29,687 bases of DNA from Saccoglossus kowalevskii (Eukaryota; Hemichordata; Enteropneusta; Harrimaniidae). Both the position numbers and the translations under genes were made by a program. Where the stretch lies: assembly GCF_000003605.2 (NCBI RefSeq), contig NW_003134363.1, forward strand, positions 223,979 through 253,665, written 5' to 3'. Positions 11,335-21,644 of this stretch are shown piece by piece. The notes below the pieces were generated by a model. The model ran no database searches. It was not told where the DNA came from and saw only the letters and a list, made by a program, of their open reading frames with translations. Within the stretch, counting starts at the first letter, position 1. Each line of letters begins with the position of its first letter.

Positions 11335-11662
11335 AAGCCTACTCATAAAAGCTAACACCCAGACTTTATTCATTTTGCATTAAATTGTATTTCTGGAAAA
11401 TATAAGGATGTTGATCAAAAAGTTGGGGGTCACCAACTTGTCAAGGAAATGACTGTAATTCAGTGGATAATGGTCATTTTGTCAGTATTTTAATGTTTTT
11501 ACCATAGGTTCCGATGGCAGCGATAATAATATGCCATATCTCAAACTTTAGGCTGGTGACATACATTTAGGATGAAAAAATCGTTGTTACGTAGTCCTGA
11601 AATATTTAAAAAAATATGTGTTTTAAAAAGTGCCAAAAAATGCAATTTTCCTTTAACATAGT
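11335..11662 (+). repeat. Interspersed repeat, copy A
   Basis: This segment matches the reverse complement of 28645-28915. Shared landmarks in order are AGCCTACTCATAAA, ACCCAGA.TTTATT, CATTTTGTCAGTA and TTTTAAAAAGTGCCAAAAAA followed by TGCAATTTT. The two copies are old: unalignable stretches separate the shared blocks. No transposase or terminal repeat is seen, so the class is unknown. Confidence 0.7.
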
Positions 11663-12244
11663 AAGTATTTTATGGAATTGTTCTAAAAATAGTACCCAAC
11701 TACCTACGATTGTCTTCTTCACTTCACTATCGAAAAATATACTCCAGAACACTTGCTACATGTATACGATTCCAGTGCCGCCCACTATAAATTTGCATCT
11801 CACAAACCCAAGCATGCAAGACAAGATGTCAGTAACAATAATTACTTAATTTCATGCCCATATTTGTCAATTGACGGGTGATTCAAATGCTGGAATCATG
11901 TGGGTGTTTGCTGTTGTTGTATTTCTGTTCAAGTAAAAGTAAATCAATGTAGTTTTCTACAAGTAATGTCATGTATGTTTATGCCACTCGCATGTAGCTG
12001 GTCAACCAGAAATGTATTCAAATTGAACCAAACGACCGCGATACTAACTTTCCACATTGGCCAGGATTACTGTAGACAGAAACGAGAACTAGACATGTAT
12101 TATGCCAAGGTTGCAAGGGATAACTACTAAGTTTTGAGAAAATGATGGTGCAATCCCTGTTTTGCCACATTCTTCAACCAATGTAGGATTCCAACTCAGA
12201 GTCAAACATAGTGTACAAAGTCGATAGATCAGTCATTAACTGAT
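11663..12244. other. Gene-free stretch between repeat segments
   Basis: No supported coding exon. A 76-codon plus frame at 11900-12130 lacks splice context or a recognisable domain. The stretch may belong to a longer copy of the repeat whose other parts lie at 11335-11662 and 12245-12620. Confidence 0.35.
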
Positions 12245-12620
12245 GAAAATAGCGATTTTTGAGAAATATTACCCTGTAGGACAAGTTTCTCAAATTATAT
12301 CACTAACGCACAAAAGAATGCTATTTCATGGTGCCATAGATCTATCATGTTACAATATAACCAATAAACATTGTCACACAATTTATGACCAACTTTCTCA
12401 AAAATTCTTCTGTTGGCCAAACAAACTGAGGCAGCTGGGGTATAAAAATAGTGATTTTTGATAAATTTTACCCTGTACGACAAAGTTCTAAAATTATATC
12501 ACTGTACGATAACACACAAAAGAACGCTATTTTATGGTGCCATAGAACAATAGATCCATTATTTTACATTATAAACCAATGAACATTGACATGCAGTTTA
12601 TGACCAGCTTTCTCAAAAAT
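12245..12620 (+). repeat. Direct duplication of about 200 bp
   Basis: Two diverged copies lie head to tail. AAAATAGCGATTTTTGAGAA at 12245 corresponds to AAAATAGTGATTTTTGATAA at about 12445. The order then repeats: ACCCTGTA, AAATTATATCACT, CACACAAAAGAA, GGTGCCATAGA, and ATTTATGACCA... with TTTCTCAAAAATT. The GGTGCCATAGAACAATAG block also resembles sequence at 28575-28600 (reverse), next to repeat copy B. Confidence 0.8.
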
Positions 12621-12878
12621 TATGAGTAGCATGCTACAAAAAAGTAAAACTAGAATTATTAAAAAAATTTTAAAGGGTTTTTATCGAGGAAATGTGTTTT
12701 CATAGTGGTCTAGAGAAACTGCTGCTAAAATTACATTTTTTGCATATTATTTCACAAAAACCAAAAAAGTTCACATACTGTTGACTAAAACTAAAACAAA
12801 TAATTGTGGACAGATTTTGACACAAAATATCACTACTGCTATATGTGCTAAAAAACTCACAAGTAGCATTCTCCTTTA

Positions 12879-13011
12879 TTAAAGCGCAGTGGTCATCACG
12901 CAGCGCGTGTTTGAATTTCATGTAAATAAACAATGTATTTTACACACGTTGTATACAGCGCTATGAATCCTATATCGAACAGAACGCGGCACGACGACTG
13001 CCGCCCTTTAA
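12879..13011. mobile_element. TTAA-ended MITE, 133 bp
   Basis: The left end TTAAAGCGCAGTGGTCATCA continues CGCAGCGCGTG. The inverted right end begins TTAAAGGGCGGCAGTCGTCG and continues TGCCGCG. Shared positions (TTAAAG.GC.G..GTC.TC...GC.GCG) mark it as a relative of the elements at 16811, 20749, 21203 and 26603. TTAA at both edges allows either a TTAA or a TA target duplication. Confidence 0.7.
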
Positions 13012-14264
13012 CCTAACAATGTATTTTTTGTATGAATGATATGATGTATAAAACCATGGGACAGAATCAAATTGATGACCATCTTGGTGTAAAACACTTG
13101 TGCAAAAACAAAAAGCACAAAGACATACATTGTAAGCTGATTTTGCCCTAACGAAAGTTTTCAGGCCCAGTGATGTCACAAGCATATAAGCATTAGGAAC
13201 AATTGGTGAGAACTCATAATGGTGTTTTTTTTATAATAATACCCAGATACAATGTAGCATATGTCCTTTGAAACTGAAACTGAATAGACTAGAAAATAGG
13301 AACAATAACATTATTGTTTTGTTTTTTTTATAAATGTATGTTCAAATATTATAGAATTTTACTGATAACGGCAAACGCTATTGTTCAAATTCCACTGATG
13401 CTGACGCACAGTGCTATCAGCTAAAAGCAGACATTTAGGAAAAATATTATAATAATCACTGCAACATGTTGTGCATGAGATGGTTGTAATGCAATGTACA
13501 CAATCAGTGTAAAATACATTGCTTGTTTAATGAAATTGTAATATTGGAACGTACATGCACGCTGCATGACAACCATTGCCCATTAAGAGAAGAATAACGT
13601 ACATGCGAAAATAACATATCTGAAAGTGATGGCAGATACATGTAAAACACCAAAGTTCAAGTTCATGGACCTTCAAATCTCATGTTATTACCTTGTTGTA
13701 CCTTGGCACACCAAGATCACTAACACTGAAATGTAGGCGTAACAACCAAAAGACAAGAAGATCAACACCCCATCCCCACCCCACATTCGTGACTCTCTCT
13801 ATCCAAAACCTGCATATAATTATTAATAACAGTCGTACAGCTTCCACTCCCACACACCTAATCGTAATATCTGTAAAACCTGATTAAAGGTGTCGGTATT
13901 ATGCACCGGGCCTTTACCTGCGAATGCACACGCTATATTTTCAAGTTTGTAGAAAGAAAACAAACGTCGTCCTCAGAAATCATGGAAATAACATTTTGGC
14001 CGTGTGTTTTCTCATTCATTCATTTAGCGAGTACAAAAACATATGCATATATCATCGAGTCAAGTGCAGTATTTCCCAACATTATCATGATTACATTATT
14101 TATCTCGCTCATTTTTTTTTATTGACGCCGCTAAAACGATCTGAGTACCGCACTGCTCGCAGCCCATTTATACAGTAATGCATGTGTTATCACAGTTACA
14201 TTCATCGTTCGCTTATTTACACAGGATTCGTTCATGGAATTACGACACCATTGGCCATACTTAC
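13012..14264. other. Mostly non-coding; one weak minus-strand exon candidate
   Basis: Apart from the possible micro-exon at 13692-13725, I see no supported gene. Short frames at 13693-14178 lack matching splice context. Confidence 0.35.
13692..13725 (-). CDS. Possible 34-nt minus-strand internal exon
   Basis: On the minus strand an acceptor-like GCCTACATTTCAG is followed by 34 nt and a donor-like CAAG|GTAATA. In one frame it would encode VSDLGVPRYNK after a split codon. It lies about 540 bp downstream of the candidate first exon ending at 14265. The frame that uses the ATG at the end of that first exon would meet a stop here, so either this exon is untranslated, the start lies elsewhere, or the call is wrong. 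Confidence 0.2.
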
Positions 14265-14419
14265 CATGATGAACAAAGCTTGACGCGTAAATTCTTTTCC
14301 TTGGCAAGGTATGACCGATTTCCCACTTAACACATTTCGAGTCGTCGATCCGTGGTCAAGTCAGCTAGCTCTCACCGCCAACCCACTGTGACATCGCCAT
14401 TTTGAATGTTATGACGTCA
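14265..14419 (-). promoter_or_regulatory. Candidate minus-strand promoter and first exon
   Basis: On the minus strand, from high to low coordinate, there is a perfect CRE (TGACGTCA, 14412-14419), then AAAATGGCGATG (about 14393-14404), close to the YY1 motif typical of TATA-less animal promoters. About 130 bp on, an excellent splice donor follows: ATCATG|GTAAGT, with the exon ending at 14265. This is the expected layout of a CRE/YY1 promoter with a short, largely 5'-untranslated first exon. The ATG directly at the exon end may or may not be used. No transcript evidence is available. Confidence 0.4.
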
Positions 14420-16105
14420 GGGATTCATTATATGGAAGACACGGAATAGTCCATTGTCCGAAAGGTATCATGGTGGGCGAAACCATAAGCAACACTTTCT
14501 CATCAAACGATAATCATTGTATTCATATAGAAGACTACGACTTTGCCGATATAAACAACCACGTTTATTTCTCGCCTAAAACTGAATGATAAATGAAGTT
14601 GTATTACTTTTTAAATAAAAACAAAATGTTGACATTAAAGGAGGTAGAAACAACAGGTCACGGTGAACTACTCAGCAATTGTCATAGAAGTTCAATGACA
14701 GTGTGCTGTCAACAAGACAAATCATTAATTTAACAGCAGGTATTATTGCTAGAGTCAGTAACGATATTCCCCGGAAAGTGGTTATGTTTATGCTACGTTC
14801 TCAAATTACTATTTACATTTCTCTACAGTTCCTGATATCGCAATTCTTTTCATCATTGTCCCGATTTCGAAATTTGTCCAAGTTCGATTTTTCTACAAAA
14901 TTCTTCAATTTTTAAACTAAAACGAACCACTCTTCAAATAACCTTGAGCCCATGAATTGGGGGATCTTAAATGTGTTGGTTTGTCGATAACGAATTCGAT
15001 GATCATGTGATAAAACGCGCGGGTATTCTCGCAGGTCACGGACACGGTTACAGCCGCGATTCATGACGTTACACCTGAGCGAATATATTCCCGTGTTGTT
15101 TTCATGTCACACGGTATTCTGTAGATTTTAAATTCATATAACGCGTAACTTGATTGAACGTCTGTTTCTATTGTAGTGCGCATTCCGCCAATTTGGATTA
15201 TGAACAATTAACGAAATTAAATGTAGTAAATTTAATTGAGATTCTTTACAATATAAGAACAGGGCTACTAATTCACCTCTCAATTATTCTTAACTAAATC
15301 CGATGAATTATAAAGATTGCTAAATAGCGGCGATATTGTTAAGTAGCCTCTCAGAATAAGCATGACGTCAATCAGTGTTTTTGATTCAAGCCGTGACGTC
15401 ACTGCCACTCTCAATGCTATGCTCTGATAATGTATGTGTGGTGTCCCGGTGTGGTATTACAATTCAGTTTGCCTCCATATTCAGGTGTAAGTTGTGTAAC
15501 GTCGCGATTACATGCTTTGTTTGCCAGACGAACAATATATGACATTTTTTTCAATGGTGTTACATAATTATTGAATTAGAAACAAGTCAAGTTTTGTTTT
15601 TTGTTTTACCTGGAAACTGTCGGAAAAATACTAAAACTATTGGAGCTATCGTCTACGGAGTTTAAAGCATTAATTCATAAATATATATATATATATAGTA
15701 TTCATCATAATTTCTTAATATTTATAAAATACTATATTGTGAATGTCTGGAAAATCTGCTATGTTTTACTGGTAGCCACTTGTCTTGAAATCACCAAGTA
15801 AAATATTAATATAATGTTATTTTTCACATGTTATCCAATAAAACGTGATAATCACACACAGCAAAGGAGAGTTACAGTCGGATTTTTGACTGAAGATGTG
15901 CTTACTCATTGCCTGTGTGCCATAGTTCGTATACTGATTTCTAGTATAAACCGCACGTCTAACCATGCGCTTTTTGAAACGTGGTCCGGCGCACGTCCAG
16001 AGACTATGAACCAGCTTGGCCAATAGTACAATTTGCCTCGTCGTGTGTATATGAATAAATAATTGTGCTGGGCAGGAAACTGAACTGTACCGACTCGTGA
16101 CGTCA
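14412..16105. promoter_or_regulatory. Cluster of four perfect CRE palindromes
   Basis: TGACGTCA occurs at 14412-14419, 15363-15370, 15394-15401 and 16098-16105, and I did not find it elsewhere in the window. The surrounding 2 kb is richer in CpG than the rest (for example ACGCGCGGG near 15016 and CCGCGATT near 15054). TGACGTCA is the binding site of CREB/ATF bZIP factors. The clustering suggests a promoter or enhancer region; which gene it serves is unknown. No convincing gene was found in 14420-16810. Confidence 0.45.
15680..15697. repeat. Short (AT)n microsatellite
   Basis: Nine uninterrupted AT dinucleotides in otherwise non-repetitive AT-rich DNA. Confidence 0.85.
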
Positions 16106-16810
16106 CACAAGCTGTCTGTGATTTGCATCATATACTGCATCACGTCAGACGTTTGTTTGAAGGGTGTGTATTTAGTGGATAATTGTCATTTGTTGGTGAA
16201 ATGGATCATATGACGGATCATATTTTCATAGAAATATTATTTTGTTATTATTCCTGGCTTTCTTGTTATAGGCAGCATAATTATATGCTAACCAAAGTAT
16301 GTGTGATGTTTGTTTTTTCACAATTCTTTTGAGTAGCTCATGGAGTTCGACGGGGGTGGTTTATCCATATCTACTTACATGTTTAACATATTATGTAACT
16401 GACTTGGGTGAAAATCTTTCTGCATGTAAGCCTAGGTGTTTCCTTGATAGTGCTATGATCAATTATATTATATGTCTACTGATGATTTAGCTTGAATTTC
16501 ACCAACATTTACGGAATTGGAACATTTGTATGAATTTGTGAAACTTTTTGAATCTGTGCAACTATACTATCAAATACCACCACGCGTACCATTATGATAT
16601 TCAGATTATATACCTTGAACGACTCCGTGTTATCTTGTTTTGTTTTGAGCTGTGAGATACTAATCCGTAAACTCCAAAATTGCAAATATAATGGAAACTT
16701 TATATCAAATGATCATTCTGACGAGTCCTATATATGAAAACGTTGTAGTCAACTACGCCCCATTTCATTCCTGGTGCATCTAATGACTGCGGCGACATGT
16801 CTGTCTTTTG

Positions 16811-16973
16811 TTAAAGCGGGGGAGTCGTCACCTGCGCATGCGTCAGATGGCCATAGCGTGTCATTTTTTTTACAAACAAGCGTCTACCCATGAGCCTTTG
16901 AGTTTTTAATGTGTGTTGTTATTGTCGCTTGGAACTTAATTCCGCGCATGCGCAGGTAACGACCCTTCTTTAA
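16811..16973 (+). mobile_element. TTAA-ended MITE, copy 1 (163 bp)
   Basis: Begins TTAAAGCGGGGGAGTCGTCA then CCTGCGCATGCG, and ends with the inverted counterpart CGCGCATGCGCAGGTAACGA then CCCTTCTTTAA. The interior (TCAGATGGCCATAGCG, CTACCCATGAGCCTTTG, TGTTGTTATTGTCGCTTGG) is shared with 20749-20913 and, in reverse orientation, with 26603-26764. It encodes nothing. The termini contain the near-palindrome TGCGCATGCG. Confidence 0.9.
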
Positions 16974-17611
16974 CAATATTATTTTGTAGAACATTAACAT
17001 TGTGTACTGATGTCTCAATCGGGTAATAATCATCTCTGAATTGATTTCAGGTGTAGGGTAATGTAATGTAGTAGCCTCCTCGAAGATGACAATACTAGTA
17101 CTTTTACTTTCCTATATCATGGGCAACACATTGGATATGGGTGGATCTAGCCATCCATTGTATTGATTTATTTGCATGTCTAGTAAGTATAGAAATTGAA
17201 ACTAAGTGAGATTGTATTAGGTTAATTAGAAACCGTAGTCTTTGAGTACTCTTACTTCTATTGAAAGCCCATGTGTTGAAACAACCAATCATCAAGATGC
17301 AGCCACTACTAACATGGAAGCTTATGACAACCCCAAACGGGAGGCCAATGAGCATGTACTTTTGTTTTTAAAATGAAAATTTGGCTGTTTTGATGTATTG
17401 ATATGTGTAGATATTAAAGCATGCTGACAATTGTGAAATGGTGGATTGCTATCCACTGATTTAATTGGACAGATTTAGAATCACGTGATGCTCTCCATTT
17501 GCTTTTTCGACTGTTCTAATCCATCAATACCACTCACCTTTTCACGTGGTGATTTCATCTAAAAAAATCACTACTCACTTGTGACTATTTAAAGCTGTCT
17601 TTTGGGCCAGT
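16974..17611. other. No firm gene; short open frames only
   Basis: A 26-codon plus frame at 17086-17166 starts MTILVLLLSYIMG and resembles a signal peptide, but no clear donor follows. Another plus frame is described separately at 17239-17376. Nothing else is supported. Confidence 0.3.
17239..17376 (+). CDS. Weak candidate terminal exon with AYDNP tail
   Basis: After an AG at 17237-17238 a frame of 45 codons ends in TGA at 17376. Its last part, NMEAYDNPKREANEHV, is hydrophilic and includes AYDNP, a tyrosine/NP motif of the kind seen in cytoplasmic tails of receptors. The acceptor lacks a good pyrimidine tract and no upstream exon could be matched, so this may be chance. The minus strand over the same bases is also open for 83 codons, which further weakens the call. 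Confidence 0.15.
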   Translation, partial: SLSTLTSIESPCVETTNHQDAATTNMEAYDNPKREANEHVLLFLK

Positions 17612-17880
17612 GAGATTTGGCGTAACAGGGATCCCGTCGGCTTACAGTGGCAAGGAACATTTGCCGAGTTGTGAGTTCAAATCACGTATTTCATGTTTAT
17701 GTTCGTATATGTGCTTGTAATTTCAATTATTTACACCCAGGGGTTCGTTATTGCAGATTTGTCCCGAGGAAGTTCGTAGGTCATTCTGACCATGATTATA
17801 CTTGACTTTATGTTTGTGCAGATTGTAAATATAACTCTAGTTGGCAGTGGTAAGTATTACTTTATGCGTCAAAATAAAGC
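17612..17880 (+). mobile_element. Probable tRNA-derived SINE
   Basis: TGGCGTAACAGG at 17618-17629 fits the RNA polymerase III A box with one mismatch, and GAGTTCAAATC at 17673-17683 fits the B box core GTTCAAATC. Their spacing is tRNA-like. The cloverleaf is not intact, so this is not a functional tRNA gene. The downstream body has no coding frame. The right end is uncertain; I place it near 17880. Finding further copies with the same head would settle the call. Confidence 0.45.
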
Positions 17881-18336
17881 ACAATTGGCACTGACTGTTC
17901 TATGTACTTTCTAAATGTTATATTTCCAACTTTCCAAAGTACAGGCTAAATGTAAATGTAGTTGTTTAGCTTGTAATGGTAAGTCGTTCATAAAAATAAT
18001 AAAAAATAGCGGCCCGGGATGAAAAACACGCATAACTCCAGCAGACATTAAACGGTTTACAGAAACTGTAAAATATTTGTTAAATAGGAGAAGTCCGTGA
18101 TGGAATCACATCAATATATAATGATAATTTCCAGAGCAACATACTGTCATTAATTAGTCAAACAATTTATGTAGGTCCAAAAGTATAGAACCTGCTAAAT
18201 GACCTTTCCAAATAGCTGTGCTAATGAACACTGGTTTACAGAGGGCGGTCTCACAGGAATGATGGTGAGGCCTAAAATCGATCACAGCTGAACAAAGCTT
18301 GTGGCAACCCTTCATAATCAAGCAATTCAAGATCTT
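17881..18336. other. Gene-free stretch upstream of a TATA box
   Basis: No coding frame or repeat ends seen. It would be the upstream region of the candidate promoter at 18337-18353. Confidence 0.4.
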
Positions 18337-18353
18337 ATTGGTCTATATAAAAG
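18337..18353 (+). promoter_or_regulatory. TATA box with adjacent inverted CCAAT
   Basis: TATATAAAAG at 18344-18353 is a strong TATA box, preceded at 18337-18341 by ATTGG, an inverted CCAAT box. Transcription would be expected to start about 30 bp downstream, near the TCATCATAAAC stretch (about 18367-18377), before the ATG at 18422. The very short CCAAT-TATA spacing is unusual. Confidence 0.4.
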
Positions 18354-18421
18354 AGGCACTAGGTCGTCATCATAAACAAACCTCACTATTTGCCCTTGCA
18401 TATGCATTTGGATTGTCAGAA

Positions 18422-18616
18422 ATGGATTCCAAAACAAAACAGGGACAAACTTTTCAAGGCAGTTCCTTCAGTGCCTGTGAACGTCGTCATTTTTGCATCT
18501 GTCTTTTGCAAATAAAGGAATTGATACTATTATTGTCAGCATTATATTTCATAATAAGAAGTCAAAATATCTTATTATTTTCTCACAAACAAATAAAGAC
18601 ATACAATCTCCTCTAA
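18422..18616 (+). CDS. Candidate small protein downstream of TATA box
   Basis: The first ATG after the TATA box (context CAGAAATGG, good at +4 and -3) opens 64 codons ending in TAA at 18616. The N-terminal half is hydrophilic (MDSKTKQGQTFQGSSFSACE). It is followed by a largely hydrophobic stretch around CLLQIKELILLLSALYFII that could span a membrane. It could equally be the first part of a spliced gene running into the candidate exon at 18625. I recognise no family. Confidence 0.25.
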   Translation: MDSKTKQGQTFQGSSFSACERRHFCICLLQIKELILLLSALYFIIRSQNILLFSHKQIKTYNLL

Positions 18617-18624
18617 ATTGTTCA

Positions 18625-18803
18625 GCTATAAACAAGAATTGCAGAATAGACAGACAGACAGCTTTCTTAAAAATCCACCGGATGTCGACCCCGATTTCGA
18701 CTACTTCTCGTTTCAATCATGCTACAGTGACTGCTGGCCATATTACTACTGGAGATCTGAATACTATTTCACACCAGAGTGGAAGAAGTCTGATAGAAAA
18801 TGA
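18625..18803 (+). CDS. Candidate terminal exon, aromatic-rich
   Basis: After an acceptor-like ATCTCCTCTAAATTGTTCAG (18605-18624), a frame of 59 codons ends in TGA at 18803. Its C-terminal part is strikingly rich in Tyr, Trp, Phe and Asp with two Cys (DPDFDYFSFQSCYSDCW, then PYYYWRSEYYFTPEW). An AATAAA at 19077-19082 could serve as poly-A signal. A second plus frame over the same bases stays open to 18882 (reading HATVTAGHITTGDLN and DWQHLCRN), so the coding frame is uncertain. No donor phase upstream could be fixed. The family is unknown. Confidence 0.3.
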
Positions 18804-20748
18804 TATTATCACAATTTTTGATTGGCAACATCTTTGTCGTAACGGCATTCAAAAAAGAACAATTGGCGGTAAAATTTTGTAAATATCCGTAACACCCAAA
18901 CGCCCTCATGCGGTCCGGTTGGAAAATGCTTTTTAGAGACCAGTCGCCGTGACCTCTGTCGTAATTATTTTATGGCCGATTATTAAGAAAATTGGCAGTT
19001 ATTCCAAAGATTCACACTAATATAACATTGCTCAGTTATGATTGTATGATGTTTTTGTGTCTTAAGGTACTTACAAAATAAAACTATTAAGATGTACCCA
19101 TTAGACAATTATTTTATTTAATGTCATCTAACAATTAACCTAATCAGAGTTCCAGAACGAAGCTGCCGAATCTTCTAAATGATAATAGAATAAAGTGTTT
19201 TCACGCGATCCTGGTTACGATCGTGCTCATGTCATTGTGGACATAAATAGATCACTATTAAATGCAGCATAAATCTTGATTCTCGTACGTGTATGCCTAT
19301 GAAAAAACCTAAAAGAATTCAACTATGAAAGGTCGCACATAGTAGCAATGTTGCCGGTGGGGTGCCATTGCGTTTAATATAGTTATATCACATATGAATA
19401 TAAAAACATCGAAATGTCGGATTTTATGGAGACGCCATTTCTCGGAGAATGCCTGTTTCACGGCATGTTGCTTTTTCACCAATATATTTAGACAACCAAC
19501 GGGAAACGTGGAAAGTTGAAAAAAACATTTAAAATTGAAACATCGCGAGGAGCGCGATGTGTTAAACACCGTTGGATGACGCATCATTTTTGTCATCGTG
19601 TCCATGTAGTATTACTTATGTTACATTTAGCAATGTGTGTGTTATTACCCACAACAACAGTTAAGAGGCTCACCAATCGCATCGAGTGTGGGTAGCAAAC
19701 TAGTGCCACCGTCTCATTCTCATAGTAACGCATCGTTATCCCCTCATTGCTATCATTAGAAACCGTCGTCACTACGACAACTCCCATTAGCCTACCATAA
19801 AATCATTAAATAAATCAGGACTATTAAAATTACAAACATTGTTAATTTGTCTATTGAAAAATTATCCCTTTTGATATGAAACTAAAAATTATTCACGTAC
19901 TTCTGGCGATATTCTTGAATTGTGTGTAATTAAACACACAAACCAAACAAACAAACACGCTTTGTACAATACTCGTGTTGTATATGTCGGATGATTCCCA
20001 ATTCCAAGATAACACGTTGATATTATTGGCATTTGCGTGATGTCTATCATTCTGTCGAGACTTGTACGGTATACACTGCCGAAAATTCATGGTTTCATTT
20101 CAGATAAACTCTTAGCATGTCCGTCGTTCTGTATGTAAGTTCCGATCACGGTTCCACGCATACGCGTGGTCTCATAGTTTTCTACTACTACTATCAATAC
20201 TTTGAAGATGATTATCATAATTTTATCAACTTTCTCGTTTCGTTTTTTTGTTGCCATTATACGAAAATTGAATTTAGTTTATTCCAAGACTCCTTCGGGC
20301 ATGCGCAGATCATATACTACTGCTGCATAGTACGTATATCTATATTAACAACAATGTTGTTTCATGTTGCCAGGAGTATTAAATAAATACGATCTGGAAT
20401 TCAAAGGTCAATACCAGCACATCGTTGATGCATGTTATTATTTCCTTGGTAATGTTTTTTTTTTCTTTTGAATCTCGTCATCAGATACAAATACAAAGAG
20501 CCTTTTTCGCAGTTTACGTATTGTATCACATATCCATACGTCATCTAAAAAATATCGCTGCCTTTTCCCTCACGACACGGGTGTGACTTGAGATTATTGT
20601 TTGAGTATTTCCCTGGTAATATTTGCACAGTTTCTCCAGACTTTGTAAGTTGCGTTGTAATGACAACTACTACATCTACCAGGAAGCCGATGAGATATTT
20701 GTGACGTACATGTAAGTATGTGACCCGAGCATCGAAATTACTAGTATG
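18804..20748. other. No supported gene; weak minus-strand frames
   Basis: A possible poly-A signal lies at 19077-19082. Minus-strand frames at 19309-19605 and 19593-19787 overlap in different frames. The second includes ENETVALVCYP, which resembles the B strand of an immunoglobulin-like domain, but there is no coherent domain or splice pair. No transposon ends seen. Confidence 0.35.
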
Positions 20749-20913
20749 TTAAAGCGGGGGAGTCGTCACCTGCGCATGTGTCAGATGACCATAACGAGCC
20801 ATTGTTTACAAACAAACATCTACCCATGAGCCTTTGCGTTTCTAGCATGTGTTGTTATCGTCGCTTGGGACTCAATTCTCGCGCGTGCGCAGGTGACGAC
20901 CCTCCCGCTTTAA
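20749..20913 (+). mobile_element. TTAA-ended MITE, copy 2 (165 bp)
   Basis: Starts TTAAAGCGGGGGAGTCGTCA and ends GTGACGACCCTCCCGCTTTAA. It is in the same orientation as the copy at 16811 and is alignable to it from end to end. TTAA occurs at both edges. It is the best-preserved copy, with fully matching AAAGCGGG termini. Confidence 0.92.
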
Positions 20914-21202
20914 TGCATGTTTATATGAAAGAGAGTTTTGAATTGATGATAAGTGCTGGGTCTATCAGAGTTACCAATACTGGCTGACCACTATTGCATA
21001 CAATAATCATTTAACTCTTTGTGAAAAAAATATGAAGAAATATATGAGAATTTCCAATTCGCTGTTCAAACCAGACTATACCGACACCATATTTGTAAAG
21101 TAAGTTTTTAACATTGGTAGCCCACACTTTGCACTGTTCTATCACCATCGTAACATGTTATAGCATGCATTAAAATTCCCAGAGTTGTCCATAGACTGAA
21201 GA

Positions 21203-21497
21203 TTAAAGGGCGGTACGTGGTTGTCGCGCCGCACATGTGTGACATTTGTATTTATAAAAATTGGTTTTCCCACAATCCAATGCGTTTTTCTAATAATATC
21301 ACGAGTACGAGAATTGACCTAGGCCTGTCTTGCACTATTTACCACTGGTGACTACTTCGTTGCCTTCCAATCACCTAAAAATACTTAAAGCTTGGTAACG
21401 TATCAGTTTGTACTTGTTGTCAAGGTCAAGGTCGCCATCTTTGTTTATATGAGACCATATCCCGCGCATGCGTGGCGCGACGAGCACCGCCTTTTAT
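21203..21497. mobile_element. Related TTAA-ended MITE, about 295 bp
   Basis: The left end TTAAAGGGCGGTACGTGGTT continues GTCGCGCCGCACATG. The right end, inverted, reads ATAAAAGGCGGTGCTCGTCG and then CGCCACGCATGCG. The shared core (AAAGG.CGGT, GTCGCGCC, GCATG) links it to the 133-bp and 163-bp elements, but the interior is longer and unrelated. The right TTAA has decayed to TTAT. It borders the LINE fragment on its 3' side. Confidence 0.75.
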
Positions 21498-21644
21498 GAA
21501 ATAAGAAATACAACATTTATAATACACATATCGCAAAGGAACGCTCCCACACTCACCAAGAAAAGTTTCCGTATTAACATTGCTATTTACACCAAGCAAG
21601 GACCGACAAAATTTATAATGTATTTTTCAACCTTTTCACATAAT

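Noticed and set aside
13743-14178. Plus-strand frames of 64-84 codons near 13.7-14.2 kb
   Set aside because: No good start context, splice sites or domain; low-complexity composition.
17086-17166. 26-codon frame resembling a signal peptide (MTILVLLLSYIMG)
   Set aside because: It ends in TGA without a convincing donor and has no promoter signal; hydrophobic short frames are common by chance in AT-rich DNA.
19593-19794. Minus-strand frame with ENETVALVCYP, resembling part of an Ig-like domain
   Set aside because: No matching second cysteine pattern, a weak acceptor, and competing donor choices; too little to call a domain.
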